Shown in pieces: positions 1 through 12,000 of a stretch of 27,500 nucleotides of DNA (positions within the stretch are counted from its first letter, which is position 1; each line of letters starts with the position of its first letter). Both the position numbers and the translations under genes were made by a program. The notes under the pieces were generated by a model. It saw only the letters and a program-made list of their open reading frames with translations, was not told the DNA's origin and ran no database searches. This stretch comes from Neocallimastix lanati (nom. inval.) (Eukaryota > Neocallimastigomycota > Neocallimastigomycetes > Neocallimastigales > Neocallimastigaceae): positions 685,001-712,500 of the forward strand of contig JACVTC010000019.1 of the NCBI GenBank assembly GCA_016946835.1, read 5' to 3'.

Positions 1-211
1 TTGGTTTTTGGTTTTTTGTTTTTAATTTTTTTTTTTTTTTTTTTTTTTTTGTTGAATTTTTATTTTATTTATTTATTTTTTTTCTTTTAACTTGTTTATT
101 TATTTTATCATTTTAGTTTTCATTTTTGATTATATATTATATATTCAATAATAATTAATTAAAATTATATATTATTATTATTGTTTATTTTTTTGTTTTT
201 GTAAGATATTT

Positions 212-3200
212 TTATTTTCTATCAACAAAAAGATTAACAGCCATACTACTTATTGATTCATTATTTAATTCCTTATTAAACTTCCATATTTTATTTGATA
301 CTTCAAAAGCTAATAATACATCTTCATCATTAGTTATATTAACAAAGTCATTATCTTCATCCTTATAGCGAATACGTAAAGGTCTAGTATCATTTATATT
401 TCTATCATTTAAACGAATCTTACGTTCAATCTTTGAAAGAAGTTCACGATAAGTTAAACCACTACTTGGAGCAGGTATTACAAATTCCTGATCCTTATAG
501 CTTACCTTAATTTTGGTATAACTAGAACGGAGATTTTCAGTATTATTATTATTGTTATAACTATTAGAAGTTAAAGGAGTAGATGGACGTCTAATATTCA
601 TATTATTTAATCTTGATGAAAGATTTGGTGTTGTTGGACGAGAACTTGGTGTTGTTGGACGGGTGCTTGGTGTTAATGGTCGAGAATTTGGAGTATTAGG
701 TGGAGAAGGACGTACTCTTGGAGATATATTATGATTTGTATTAGAATCTTCATTTGATGATAGATTTGAATTAGTATTATTACTATCCTTTTTCACATCA
801 TAGGATAAACTAGATACAGAATTTTGATTTCTTAATATTCTTTCATTACTTAATGGTTGTGGTCTATCCTTTTCAAAATTACCAGAATCTCGAGAAAAGG
901 ATTCACCATTATTTAAATTTGATGGATTTCTATATAAAGGATTTGGATTTTTTGGACGTGATCTAGATCTTGATCTATTAGACATATTATAACTATCCTC
1001 TTCTCTATAATCACGTCTTCTTCCGTAATGTTCATAATCTTCCATATCGGGCCTGTCATATCCATTTCTTTCTCTTGGACTCCTTAGATCCCTACTTCTA
1101 CTTCTATTATGATCATGAATTTTATTCCTTTCATATTCTAAACCTTCATTAGCATACTCACTTTTTCTTCCGTTATACATATTTGATCCACCCATATCTG
1201 ATCTTTTATCATTTCTTGATACATTATAATCATTATTATTTCCATTATAATCATTCATACTTTTATTATAAGAAGTATTTTCACTATTATAATCCCCTCT
1301 TTTATAAAAGGAATTTCCATTTGGATATTGATTCCTAACAGGATAATAATAAGCGTTTTGTGTTGGTGAAGATGGTTCACGATCATTTATAGAAGAACTT
1401 AAATTATTTGAATGTGATGATCCTGGAGATAAAGATGACATTTCATCCTTTTCATAGCTTTCAGAAGCTTTAGTTGAACCATATTTATTATTAGAATATT
1501 CTTCAATATTAATTTTTGATGGCCTACTATGATTTTTACTATTTGAAGAAACTTTTCTTTCTGGTATATTTATTATATTACCATCTTCATCTAAATTACT
1601 ATTTGATTTAGAATGATATAATGATGGTCTACTAGGATTTGAAGGTGGTGTTGGTGGAAGTGGTATTGACGATTTAACCCTATATGATTGATTTGGAGAT
1701 GGGGATTTTGGTCTTAAATTATATTCATCTTTAAATAATATAAAGAATTTATATTAATATATTAATAATTAAAATATTATAATATATATATCTAAAAAAA
1801 ATAATTTAAAAAAAAAAAAAAAAAAAAAAACTAACCTGGTTCATTATATTTGGATACATTTCTTAAATTCATATTATTTAATGATTTATTATGTTTAACA
1901 TGTGTACTAACTGTACGTTGGGGAGCAACTAAAGAATCTTGAGAACTATTATCATTATTATAAATACTTATATTCTTATGACTCATCATAGAATTATTTG
2001 AAGAAGAAAAGCTTGAATTCGAATGAGATAGAGATGAAGAATTAGAAATATTTACTGATGAAGATCCATAACTATCATTAATCTTATGACCATAAGAATA
2101 TTCTTGTGGAAAAGATGGAACAGGTGGTACATCTTGATTTTTAGAATTATTTCTAAAATCATTTCCTACATGATTAAATATATTAGGTTGTGATTTAGAT
2201 CTACTAAGATTTTTAGGGGACGGCTGCATACTATGATTTCTAGATGTTGGCTTACTATACATACTATGAGTACTATGAACAGATTTATTTTCATATTCTT
2301 CATCAGTAAATAAACCATCTACTTGATTAACTCTTGAAATATAATGATTATCATAATCATAATTTTCTTTTATAGTTGAACCTTGCTTCTTTTGTTTTTC
2401 AATTTCAATCAACTTTTCAAATTGAACAACCCAACGATCTATTTGTTCTTCACTAATACATTTAAGAATGATGCATTGATTAACTACTTTATCACTCCAA
2501 TAAATTTTTAGTGCAAATGTAGAATCATTAACAACTGCTATATTAGCAGCTTTACTTACTCTAGTAACAGAAGATATATAAATACTACCTTTTAAAATAT
2601 AACTAACTTTTGTTTTTCCTTTTTTCTTTTTTTCTTGACAACATAAAAGCATATTTTGGAATAAATATATTAAATATTCACGTTCATTTTCACCAATGGA
2701 TATAGTGAAATTGCCCCGAAGTAATAAAAGACCTAATTCATTTACTTTAACACTTTTCCAATCTTGAATATTATTCTTTAAATCTTCAGTGAGAACTTCA
2801 TTCTCTTCTTGACGTTTAATTTCATTTGTCAATTTAGTAACTCTTTTAATTGCATCTAAACCTTGTTGCAATTCATGACAATATGGATGACCAGCCTTTG
2901 TATCATACTTCATTAATTCATTTAATAATAATGGATATTTACAAATTCTTTGTACTGGTTTAATTAAATAAGAAGGCAATTCATATTTTGGTTCCATTAC
3001 ACTTGCTAATGACATTAAAACTTCACAATTGTTTAATGCAAATTTTGCAGCTTTATCTTGATTAGCACATATAATTTGATAAACCTTAAATCCACTTTCC
3101 ATTGAAGAAAATAAATGTCCAATACGTTGTTCCTGTGTTGGAACAGCAAGTGCAGCTTCCATATGAATTAAAAATTTTCTCTGAAAATCTAATAGTTCTC

Positions 3201-3947
3201 CTAAATTTGAAAAAAGAATAATTGAATCTTCTTTACTCAAAATTTTTGATTCTGCTTCTAATTGATAATTCTTCATATATATACCAAATTTTATTTATGT
3301 ATATAATAATAATAATAATTAATATATAAATATTTTATTTAATATTTAACAATATATATAATTACATGTAATCTTTCCAAATCTTGTACATAGGCTCTTT
3401 CAGTATTCAATAATTCTGCTACTAATTTTGCACGATTATCTTTTGGAGATTCAATTTCATTTGAATTTGGAATATTAAATGGTAATGGTTTTGTATTTTG
3501 TGGATAAAATCCTCTTTCTTCTATTGCTTTTATAAGTATATTTAATACATTGACTACTTTCACAAATAAATTAGTATCCTCCTTAAAAATATCAGTAATT
3601 TTAAAAAGTTCATCTTCTGGAATATGTAAATCTGTACGACATGCCTGAATAAAAAGAAAGACGCTACGTTTTGAAGCATTTGTTTTCGACATATTATCAC
3701 CTTGTTTAACTTCTAACGGTGTTGAAGGTTGAAGTATATTATATAATAAACAAAGAGGATAACCTAAACGACACATATCCCAAATAATTTTTACAGGATC
3801 TGATATTTTTGAAAAATCGTTATCAGGAAACAATATTTCAGGAAATCCATCCAATGGATAAATCTTTTCAATTAATTTTAAGCATTGTTGATAAAGAGAT
3901 TCTGTATTAGTACGTGCATTTATTGCTACTGGTAATTCAATATTCAT
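212..3947 (-). CDS. CDC24: Cdc24-type RhoGEF (calponin-like, DH, PH, PB1), three exons
   Basis: Guanine nucleotide exchange factor expected to activate the Rho-family GTPase Cdc42 at sites of polarised growth. I rebuild three exons: 3947-3366, 3270-1836 and 1728-212. Introns are 95 and 107 bp, with donors GTAATT and GTTAGT and AG acceptors. Phases are consistent and give 1177 residues. Residues about 50-142 match the Cdc24 calponin-like domain (DPVKIIWDMCRLGYPLC). Residues 173-347 are the DH domain, with signature LIKPVQRICKYPLLLNEL at 296-313; intron 1 falls inside the DH domain after residue 194. PH covers about 365-487. The last 101 residues are a PB1 domain with an acidic RYKDEDNDFVNITNDED loop, the part that binds the Bem1/Scd2 scaffold in yeasts. 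Between PH and PB1 lie nearly 590 low-complexity Ser/Asn/Pro residues, including repeated RPxTPx and a PLPPTPP SH3-like ligand. The start is the first Met; no upstream exon is seen. Domain order is that of fungal Cdc24/Scd1. Confidence 0.93.
1729..1835 (-). other. CDC24 intron 2
   Basis: This 107-bp intron has donor GTTAGT and an acceptor after TTTAAAG. It joins one base (G) to AT to make an Asp codon. A poly(T) run on the coding strand follows the donor, as in other introns of the window. Confidence 0.85.
3271..3365 (-). other. CDC24 intron 1
   Basis: This 95-bp phase-0 intron interrupts the DH domain between LERLH and NYQLEAES. Donor GTAATT, acceptor ATGAAG. Removing it restores continuous DH homology, which is the main support. 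Confidence 0.88.
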
Positions 3948-4513
3948 GATAATAATTTTTATATTAATTTGTTTTTACAATTTTTTTTTTTTTACTTCTT
4001 TTTAATATTCTATTTTTCTTTATTTATTTGGTTGTTTTTGTTTTTTTGTTTTTTGTTTTTGTTTTTTTGTTTTTTTGTTTTTTGTTTTTTGTTTTTGTTT
4101 TTTTGTTTTTTTTTTTGCTTTTTGTTTTTTGTTTTTTGTTTTTTGTTTCGATTTTGTTTCTATTTTAAAAAAAAAAAATTCTTATATTATTCTTTTTGCT
4201 TCGGTTATTTTTATTTCAATTTATATTATTTTAAAAAAAACCGTTCAATGTATATTGTTTTTATTTGTTTGATTTTCTTATATTCTATATGTAATTTAAT
4301 AAATTAAAATTCTAATTTAAAACTATTTTATATATATATATATATTAAATTTAATAAATAAAAAAATATTATTATTATTATTAATATGAAAATGTTAATA
4401 AATTTATTTAATATAAAATTATTATTTTTAAAACATAATTAAATATAATATACCTTCTATAAATAATTTAAAAATTAAGTTTAATAATATATTTATATAG
4501 ATAGAAATAGTTT

Positions 4514-4549
<36 letters not shown>

Positions 4550-4904
4550 TAATCTTTTTAAACTTTTCTAATTCGGCTATATAAATAAAATGTTAAATAG
4601 AATGTTAAATTATTAAAAAATAAAATTCATTGCTTCTAAAATATTTTCTTTAAATTATTTTTTGTTTCTATAAATTTTTCCTTTTTCTTAAATAATAATT
4701 ATTTTTAATAAATGAATTTCCTTTGTTAAATATTAAGAGTTTTTTATAATGTACTTTCCTAAAATAATATTTATAATAAAAATATTATATTAATAAGAAT
4801 AGAATAGAAAATTAATTATATATATAATATTTAAATATTATTTTAATAAAACAAATATATAAAATTAAAAATAAAAATAAAAATAATAATAATAATAATA
4901 ATAA

Positions 4905-4940
<36 letters not shown>

Positions 4941-5770
4941 TGATAATGAATAACATTAAATTTTTATTTAAAATAACAATCACTAGTAAAATAATAAAAG
5001 ATTGACTTAACATTTTTATTATTTTTTTTTTTTTATTTTTATTTTGTCTGCTTTCTTGTTAATAATACTAAATAAATAGCAAACAAAATATTAATAATGA
5101 TAATATTAAAAATTCTAAATTTTCAAAAATATATTTTATATTATATTTTATTTACTAATCTTATTACTTTCTAGAACATTAAATTTTATAATTTAATCAA
5201 TTTAAATATTTATTTTGTATTCATAAATATAAAAACAATATTTTACTTTAAATTATTATTAAATAGATCCCATCGTACTCATTTATTAAACAAAGAAAAC
5301 ATTATTTTAAAAATAATATTTTGTTTATTAAAAAGATAGAGATATAAAATGAAAGAGAGAATTAACAAATATAAATAAAATAAATAATGAATATATTTAA
5401 ATAATTATATATATTATCAATATAAATAATTTAATATATATATATATAATATTTAATATCAAAAAATAGTTTAACATTAAAACCTTATTTAATAATAAAA
5501 AATAATTATTAATTAATTTGTATTATATTAATAATTAATAATTATAAATATTAAAAAATCAATTTAAAATTTTTATTTTATATATATTATTCAAATTGAT
5601 TAAAAAAAAAGAAAAAGTTTATTTTTTTTTTTAATACTTAAATATGAAATAAATTTTTTATAATTCATAATATTTATTTTAAAACTTCAAATTAATTATT
5701 TTAAAAAAAAAAATGAGAATTTATTATTATTGTGTTTGATATTATTATTATTTACCTAATTTTTTATAAT
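3948..5770. other. AT-rich intergenic region upstream of CDC24
   Basis: No gene is seen. On the coding strand of CDC24, the segment 4019-4150 is a run of A tracts separated by single C residues, probably part of its promoter or 5' leader. Further on are a 42-nt poly(T) at 4516-4557, a 31-nt poly(A) at 4908-4938 preceded by AAT repeats, and many short AT palindromes. Open frames here are long only because TTT codons contain no stop. Confidence 0.8.
4019..4150. repeat. Low-complexity T(n)G / A(n)C tract
   Basis: Plus strand consists almost wholly of runs of 5-12 T separated by single G, with one C. It starts about 70 bp upstream of the CDC24 start codon. It encodes a spurious Phe-rich frame on the plus strand. 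Confidence 0.9.
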
Positions 5771-5866
5771 TTCTTTTTAATTATTATAATGGTCAATATA
5801 ATATCTTGTTTTAAAAGAATATTTTTTATAATATTTATTATTATTATATTATTTATTATTTTATAC
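5771..5866 (+). repeat. AT-rich direct repeat, unit 1
   Basis: Starts CTTTTTAATTATTATAATGG and is matched closely by a second copy beginning near 6484, on the other side of the SINE-like insert. Shared features are the ATTATTATAATGGTCAATA core, a following TTTTG, an AAGAATATTTTTTATAATAT block and a TTATTATTTTATTATT tail. Confidence 0.75.
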
Positions 5867-5884
5867 TGTCTTTCTAATTTTTAT

Positions 5885-6430
5885 TACGATAGTTAGTACT
5901 CTGGGAACTAACACATATAAGGTCATTGAATCGATCTTTCACATGCCTTCTTATTTTATATGGGGTATTTTCTCCCTATCCTGAGTTTTCCCTATAAATG
6001 AAATTGGAAGTTCGTTCGCCATGATAAGTATTAATTTCATATTGTCTTAGACTCTACTTAGGTCTTGCGTTAAGGTTCTGTTTACACAGTATGAGTAAAA
6101 AAAAACATAATACATTTGCATGTATTTAACAAATCTAGTTAACTAAGAGAAACGTAACATTTTGACAATTTTGATAGAAAACATGGAAGTCCATTGAGTA
6201 AATATCAGCCACATTTTCTGCACATGTGACTGTTAAAGAGTAAGCATTCAGTACTTGTCGATCAACTAGTATGACAAATTAAAGAATATTGTGGCTGTGC
6301 AACACATTATATATAACATTATATATACGCTTGTGGTAACCCATATTTATTGAATGTTACACAGCCCTACATTATATACAGTATATATATATATATACAC
6401 GTATTGTGTAAAAGAAGGTCTTCATATATA
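5885..6430 (+). mobile_element. tRNA-derived SINE-like element, diverged copy A
   Basis: This is a clearly less AT-rich island with complex sequence. Its head, from about 5890, aligns with the head of the element at 9600: a GTTAGT block, then ACATATAAGG-TCAT, then a degraded box B around 5929-5937. About 30 bp on comes a second shared block, TATTTTCT followed by GAGTTTTCCCTATAAATG, at 5966-6000. The order of tRNA-like promoter then GTTTTCCCTA motif suggests a tRNA-headed SINE family. The 3' end is uncertain because it fades into TA repeats. It has no open frame. Confidence 0.55.
6293..6366. repeat. Short inverted repeat (GGCTGTGYAACA arms)
   Basis: GGCTGTGCAACA at 6293-6304 is matched by TGTTACACAGCC at 6355-6366 (11 of 12 bases), with 50 bp of AT-rich spacer between them. 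It may be a stem-loop in the tail of SINE-like copy A, or the ends of a tiny nested element. Confidence 0.6.
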
Positions 6431-6483
6431 TGTTAGATATTAGATACATATAAAAATTTAAATATATATATATATTTTTAGAC

Positions 6484-6670
6484 TCTTTTTAATTATTATA
6501 ATGGTCAATAAAATATTTTGTTTTCTAAGAATATTTTTTTTATAATATTTGTTATTATTTTATTATTTATTAATTTTTTCAATATATAATGATCAATATA
6601 AAACTTTTTATATTAAAATATTTGCTTTTTTTTAGTATTTACTATCATTTTATTATTTTATTTTTTATTA
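6484..6670 (+). repeat. AT-rich direct repeat, units 2 and 3
   Basis: Unit 2 (6484-6580) repeats the segment at 5771-5866. Unit 3 (about 6580-6665) is a weaker copy starting CAATATATAATGATCAATA, so the unit is roughly 95 bp and tandem. The SINE-like element appears to have landed between units 1 and 2. Confidence 0.6.
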
Positions 6671-9034
6671 TTTTTTATCAATTATTTTAATTATTATAAT
6701 TATAATGCAATATTATCGATTTATAAAGTTTTTTTTATTATTACTTTATTATATAAAGTACTATATTAATATTTTTTATTATTTTAATCATTATCTATTA
6801 TTTATATATATTATTTAATTATTTATTATTCAATTATTTATTATTTATTGTTTAACAATTAAAAACGTTTTTTTTTTTTTTTTTAATATATTGTAATGAC
6901 CTTAAAAAATAATAGAATAATTAAATATTAAGATTAATATAAAGTAAGATTCCATAATAAAATTTATAAATTAAACTTTAAAATAGAAAAAAAAAGGATT
7001 TAAATTAAACCTTATATGATATATTAAAACATATATAAAACATCTTTACTTTAATATATACCAATAAATTAATAGAGCTTAAAAGATTAATCTGATATAA
7101 AATGAAAATAAAAACCTTAATTATTAATAAATTATTTTGATAATAATTACATAAAAATAAATAAAAAAATCATTAATTAATCATTTGACTAATTATTATT
7201 AATAATTATTGTGTTTATTTAATGTAACGTGATATAAAATAGATTTAATTAATATTATAAATTCTATACAAACTATATTAACATAAATTTTATGTTATAT
7301 AAATATGTAAATAATTTATAGATTTATGAAGTTTTCATTTTATCTTAATTATTTTATTATATTTTTTATATGTTTTTATGTTTCAATCTATAATTATAAA
7401 TCTTTCATGATTTATATTATACTATCTATAATATTTAACTAATTCTTATTATTTTAAAATAATTTATAAAGTGCATTAATATAAAAAATAATTTTTCTTT
7501 ATATTAATTCTTTGTCATTTTCAACATCTATTTTTATTATATAAATAAATAAAGGTCGTTTAATAATAATAATAATATGAAATTATAAATATTAATATTT
7601 TTAAAAAAAATATATTTTATAAAAAATAAATTAATAAATTATATTCTTCCATCTAGGAGTTAAAATGAACCGAGTTATTAATCAAAATATAATATTTTGA
7701 ATAAAATTTTACTTTTCATATAAAATAAAAGGAATGATATAAATGATATATATTACAATATATTATTATATATTATTATTATATATTATTTAATAAGTCA
7801 ATATCTGATGAATTTAAAAGGGTATTAAATTGTATATATTATCGAAAAAAATTATATATTATATTTTTAAAATCAGAAATTTTCATTATCTAATTAATTA
7901 AATTATACAGATATTCAATATATTTTAAAGTTTGTATATTTAATATATATTACCACTCATATAAATGAAAATTAATATAACTAATTAAAATGTTGACTAT
8001 TAATAATTGAGAAATATAATTCTATATATTTAAATATATTAAAATAATCTTTTTTTTTTTTTTGCATTCCAGAGTTAAAATTATTATTAAATCTTTAATA
8101 AAATATATGAAAGAAAAAAATAAAATAAAATAAAAAGATAGAAATCAAAGGTCGAATTGTTAGTTTTAGCAAATAGTTATTAGTTTAGTAGTTATTAATT
8201 AATACTAATTAATGATAATTATTGATAATATTTAATAAATTAATATTTAATTTTCACATAATATTAAAACTTGAAATTTATTTCAACTCAAATTCAACGA
8301 ATATAAAAATAAATTCACCTTTGCATGAACGATCATAAAGTTTAATTCTGTTAATATCAGTGGCTAATTTATTTTATCATCATTAAAAAGTAAACTTTTT
8401 TTTACAATAATATTTATATATTATTGTAACAAGAAGTAAACAATAAAACCATTAATAATTATGGTAAAAATTATAGTTTTCATTATAAAAAGAAAAAAAT
8501 AAAATAAAATAAATACTATATTTTAAAAGTATCATGTAGATCAAATAAATAAAAAAATTTTTTATAAATAATAAAATATTTTTAATACTATTTCAATGTA
8601 TAAATAATAGTTGGGTATACTCACAAATTTTGGAACAATAAAAACTTATTTTATTTGTTTATTTTTCTGTTTGTCATAACTAGTCATAATATAGGAGTTA
8701 TGTATTTTAATTCTTTAATAAAAAAAAATAATAATAATAAAATGAATATAATTATAAATATAAATATATTCAATTTATACTATCTATATTAATTTATATT
8801 TTTATATATATATTTTTTTTTTTGAAAAAAAAAATAAAATAAAATAAAATAAAACTATAAATATAAATTTATTGATATTATCATATGAATATAGTATTTA
8901 TTATTATTTATTAAATTCTCATTTTATATAGTTATTTGAATATTTATTTTTAAATGAATCATAATTATTATATTTATCTTATCTTAAATAATAATATATA
9001 ATAATAATATATATAAATATATTTATTAACATAC
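6671..9034. other. AT-rich gene-free region
   Basis: No coding signal is seen on either strand. It is mostly short AT runs and weak palindromes. A few less AT-rich patches (about 7645-7675, 8145-8180, 8310-8360) give no readable frame and no clear match to other parts of the window. Confidence 0.7.
8411..8438. repeat. Short perfect hairpin
   Basis: TTACAATAAT and ATTATTGTAA form a 10-bp perfect stem around an 8-base AT loop. Confidence 0.65.
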
Positions 9035-9116
9035 TTAGTATATTATATAAAAATATATAATATAAAAAATAAAGAATTTAATTTTTTATATTATATATTT
9101 TTATATAATATACTAA
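9035..9116. repeat. Perfect 36-bp inverted repeat with 10-base loop
   Basis: Arms 9035-9070 and 9081-9116 are exact reverse complements over all 36 bases. The spacer is AAAGAATTTA. Pairing stops at both outer ends with a C opposite a C. Apart from one G/C pair near the outer end, the arms are all A/T. Confidence 0.93.
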
Positions 9117-9599
9117 CATCCTAACATCCACTTTATGGATAGAAATAATATATTATTTTAACAATATATATTATTATTGTAATTTATCCAGTTATTTATT
9201 TAATTATTTTTTGAAAAAGTTATAATAAAATATTTTATTTTATTAATATTAATTTATTTCATTAATTCATTTATTTCATTAATTATTATATATATAATAA
9301 ATTTATTTACTTATTTATATATGTTCATTGAATTAAAAAAGTAAATTAACTCCATCAATATCTGTAACAGTTATATAATATATAAATATATAAATATTTA
9401 ATTGTGAGAATATTTTATATGATTTTATATTATAATTCATTAAATACTAAATACTGATATTTATTTTGATTTATAATTTTTTCTTATAAATTGTTTATAA
9501 ATTTTATTTTATTGTTAAAATATATGAAATAAGTTTCAAATGAATTAATATATATTATATATAAATTAATGTTTAAACCACATAACTAATGTTTATCAA
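9117..9599. other. AT-rich gene-free region
   Basis: Nothing coding is seen. There is a small CTAACATC duplication next to the hairpin, and a short tandem of TTTATTTCATTAATTCA-like units near 9250-9285. Confidence 0.65.
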
Positions 9600-9965
9600 A
9601 CTAGGATCTATTCTGGTTGTTAGTCAGTAGGCTAGCTTACATAAGGCTCATAGTTCAATCCCACCCTTTGACTATTTTCTAGGTTTTCCCTACAAGTGGT
9701 TTTTTCGGAATATGGTGGTTAGGATTACAAGAAAGTATATCACCTTATATTATTATAAATCTCTTAAGTATAGATAAATAAAGCATTGTCCTAACTGTAG
9801 ACCTGATAAGGTTGTGCAAATACTGTCATTTAATATATTTAAGAGGGAATTAACATTTGGGTACATATCATGCTTCTATGTAGATATATTCTACTAAATT
9901 GTAATCTTTTTGACTGGAATGTTGTATTTAGAAATCTGGCTTTATATATTAAAGTGTTTTTTAAA
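9600..9965 (+). mobile_element. tRNA-derived SINE-like element, copy B
   Basis: The head contains TTGTTAGTCAGTAGG (9617-9631), resembling a box A region, and GTTCAATCC at 9653-9661, an exact match to the Pol III box B consensus. Flanking bases cannot form a proper T-stem or acceptor stem, so this is not a working tRNA. At 9673-9699 it shares TATTTTCTAGGTTTTCCC and TACAAGTGG with copy A at 5966-6000. The body is complex, less AT-rich and has no open frame. The 3' limit near 9965 is judged from the composition change only. Confidence 0.62.
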
Positions 9966-10284
9966 TAGTTTATGTATGAGTGGCTTAAATTATATTAAAT
10001 AAATAAATATTTAATATATAATAAAATAATATTTAATTTTAAAGATATATATTATATTGGGATGTAGTACATTTCTGAAAGTTGAATATTCAAAATATGG
10101 CGTTTATAATGTTGTAATTTACCACCATAAATTTTTTAATATTGTTTAATACAATTATATATAAATAAATAAATAAATTATAATAAATGATTAAATTTAA
10201 ATAATTAATTGTAAATAAAAAATAATAAAATATAAATATTGAATTATTATATAAATAATTTATTTTATTTTCTAATATATAAAA
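9966..10284. other. AT-rich gene-free region
   Basis: Mostly AT runs. A less AT-rich patch at about 10060-10130 is not readable as protein and could be the tail of the SINE-like element or another relic. Confidence 0.6.
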
Positions 10285-10464
10285 ATATTTTATTTTCTTA
10301 AAAATACTTTATAATTAAAATTAAATAAATGATAAATAACTTATTATTAATAATAAATAATAAAAAAAAATATTTATTTAAAAGATTTTTAGCCATAGAA
10401 TATATAATTAAATATATTTATTTAAATATTTAATTAAAATTAAGATATTATTTTATTAAAATGA

Positions 10465-10550
10465 AAGAAAATATAAATATTGAAATAAATGAAACAAATC
10501 GAGGAAAAGAATAAATCATTATATACAAAAAATATAAATTTAATTTTTCA

Positions 10551-10592
<42 letters not shown>

Positions 10593-11598
10593 TAATTCTA
10601 AAATATATAGATGTACTGAATATAAAACTTTAAATAAATGCAAATCTTTCATTACTTTAAACCATAAAAAAGAAATTTTAAAATATGAAAGTTTACATAA
10701 TCATCTTGAAAAGGAATTTTATTCATCTATATCAATTGAAAAGTATAAAATTAAAAATGAAATTAAAAAAAAGTTCAATTCCTTTGGGTATAAAACCTAA
10801 AACATATATTTATGAAGTTTCACAAGAAATGGGATTTATATGTCCTGAATATAAAACAACTGAATCCAAAATAACAAGAGAAATAAACAAACAACTACCT
10901 CCTAATGTAATAAAGTTTGATGAAATTCCTGGTGAATCGAAATATTATAAAACAGTAAGAAATGAGAATTTTATGATATTCAAAAATACAAATTTAATAA
11001 TCTTCCATTCCCCTTTCCAAGTAAAATTATTTATGAAACATAATGAAGATATATTTGTTGATGGTATTTTCTATATTGCATCTAGATTTAGTTACCAAAT
11101 GTTCATTATAAGAACTTATATTAAATATTTAAATAGTTTTCATACTACTTCTTTTTCGATATTAAAAAATAAAGAACAAATTACTTATGAAATGTTATTT
11201 GAAGAAATAAAAAAAAAATATATATATATTAAAAAGTATAGCAATAATACTATAATTACTCAAAAAAAATTTTCATTGTGAATTAGAAAAAGGTATATCT
11301 AATACAGCAGAAAAAAAATTTTTTCTAATATAAATATTAAATACTCTATTTGGTACTACAAAAAAGCATTAAAGTCTATAAAAAATAAATTATGATATAA
11401 TAAAGTTAAATATAATAATACATATATTTATTATAAAGTGATTTCGAACTTATCTTCCGCAAATCCTGAATATATAATTGATATTTATAGTAAAAATTAA
11501 ATGTAAAACAAATAATAATGATCAATTTTTGAAATTTAAAAATATTTTAAAATACTATTTAAAAAACTATAAAAATTGGAATTATTATAACTGTAGAG

Positions 11599-11600
<2 letters not shown>
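10465..11600 (+). pseudogene. Decayed Mutator-like (MULE) transposase, copy 1
   Basis: Two overlapping frames make one broken gene. The first (about 10590-10800) has a FLYWCH/WRKY-like zinc-finger remnant: YRCTEY, a second Cys, and SLHNHLE. A frameshift near 10770 passes to a second frame up to 11281 with KTYIYEVSQEMGFICPEYK, then FVDGIFYIASRFSYQMFII, which fits the first catalytic Asp region of MULE transposases (DGTF...YQ). After the stop at 11279-11281 the DFEKG-like part (ELEKGISNTAEKK) is readable but followed by stops. A 37-nt poly(A) at 10554-10590 and a 43-nt poly(A) at 11605-11647 are absent or shorter in the other copy. Not functional. Confidence 0.8.

Positions 11601-11604
<4 letters not shown>

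Positions 11605-11647
<43 letters not shown>
11605..11647. repeat. 43-nt poly(A)
   Basis: Uninterrupted A run at the point where the transposase relic ends in the left arm. The right arm has only a short A-rich stretch here, so the run probably expanded after the copies separated. Confidence 0.9.
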
Positions 11648-11650
<3 letters not shown>

Positions 11651-12000
11651 TAAAAATATCTTTATCATTAAATATTTCAAAATAATTATTTTATTATTAT
11701 TTATATTTTAATACTTTTATTTGAAACCATTATATTTATATCAATAATTTTATGAATACTATAAACCAAATTTTCTTTGACATATTTTTATTTTATATTT
11801 TTATTAATAACTTTTTATTCTATAAAGCAATAATTTTCTATTAAAATATATAATACAAATAAAAAATAAAAAATAAAAAAGATATTAAATATTTTTATTA
11901 ATATCTTTTATATCTATATCATTAATTTTATGAATGTTATAAAATTAAGGAGCATGAAGATTTAAAAAAATTTTTTATAAAACTTTTTATTTAAATATTT

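Larger units (their letters stand above)
10285..11965 (+). repeat. Left arm of large inverted repeat (MULE copy 1)
   Basis: Read against the reverse complement of about 13415-15270, long stretches match: the TTTTTAGCCATAG block near 10386, nearly all of the transposase 5' half, and the non-coding 3' part at 11648-11965. The arms differ by homopolymer length, indels and a missing piece of the transposase 3' half in this arm. The arms are head-out, tail-in. Confidence 0.85.

Noticed and set aside
3969-4307. Open plus-strand frames rich in Phe/Leu upstream of CDC24
   Set aside because: They come from T(n)G low-complexity sequence, where stops are rare; no domain and no homology-like pattern.
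9605-9670. Possible tRNA gene
   Set aside because: Box B is intact, but neither the T-stem nor the acceptor stem can pair, and the sequence is shared with another island, so SINE-like is the better call.
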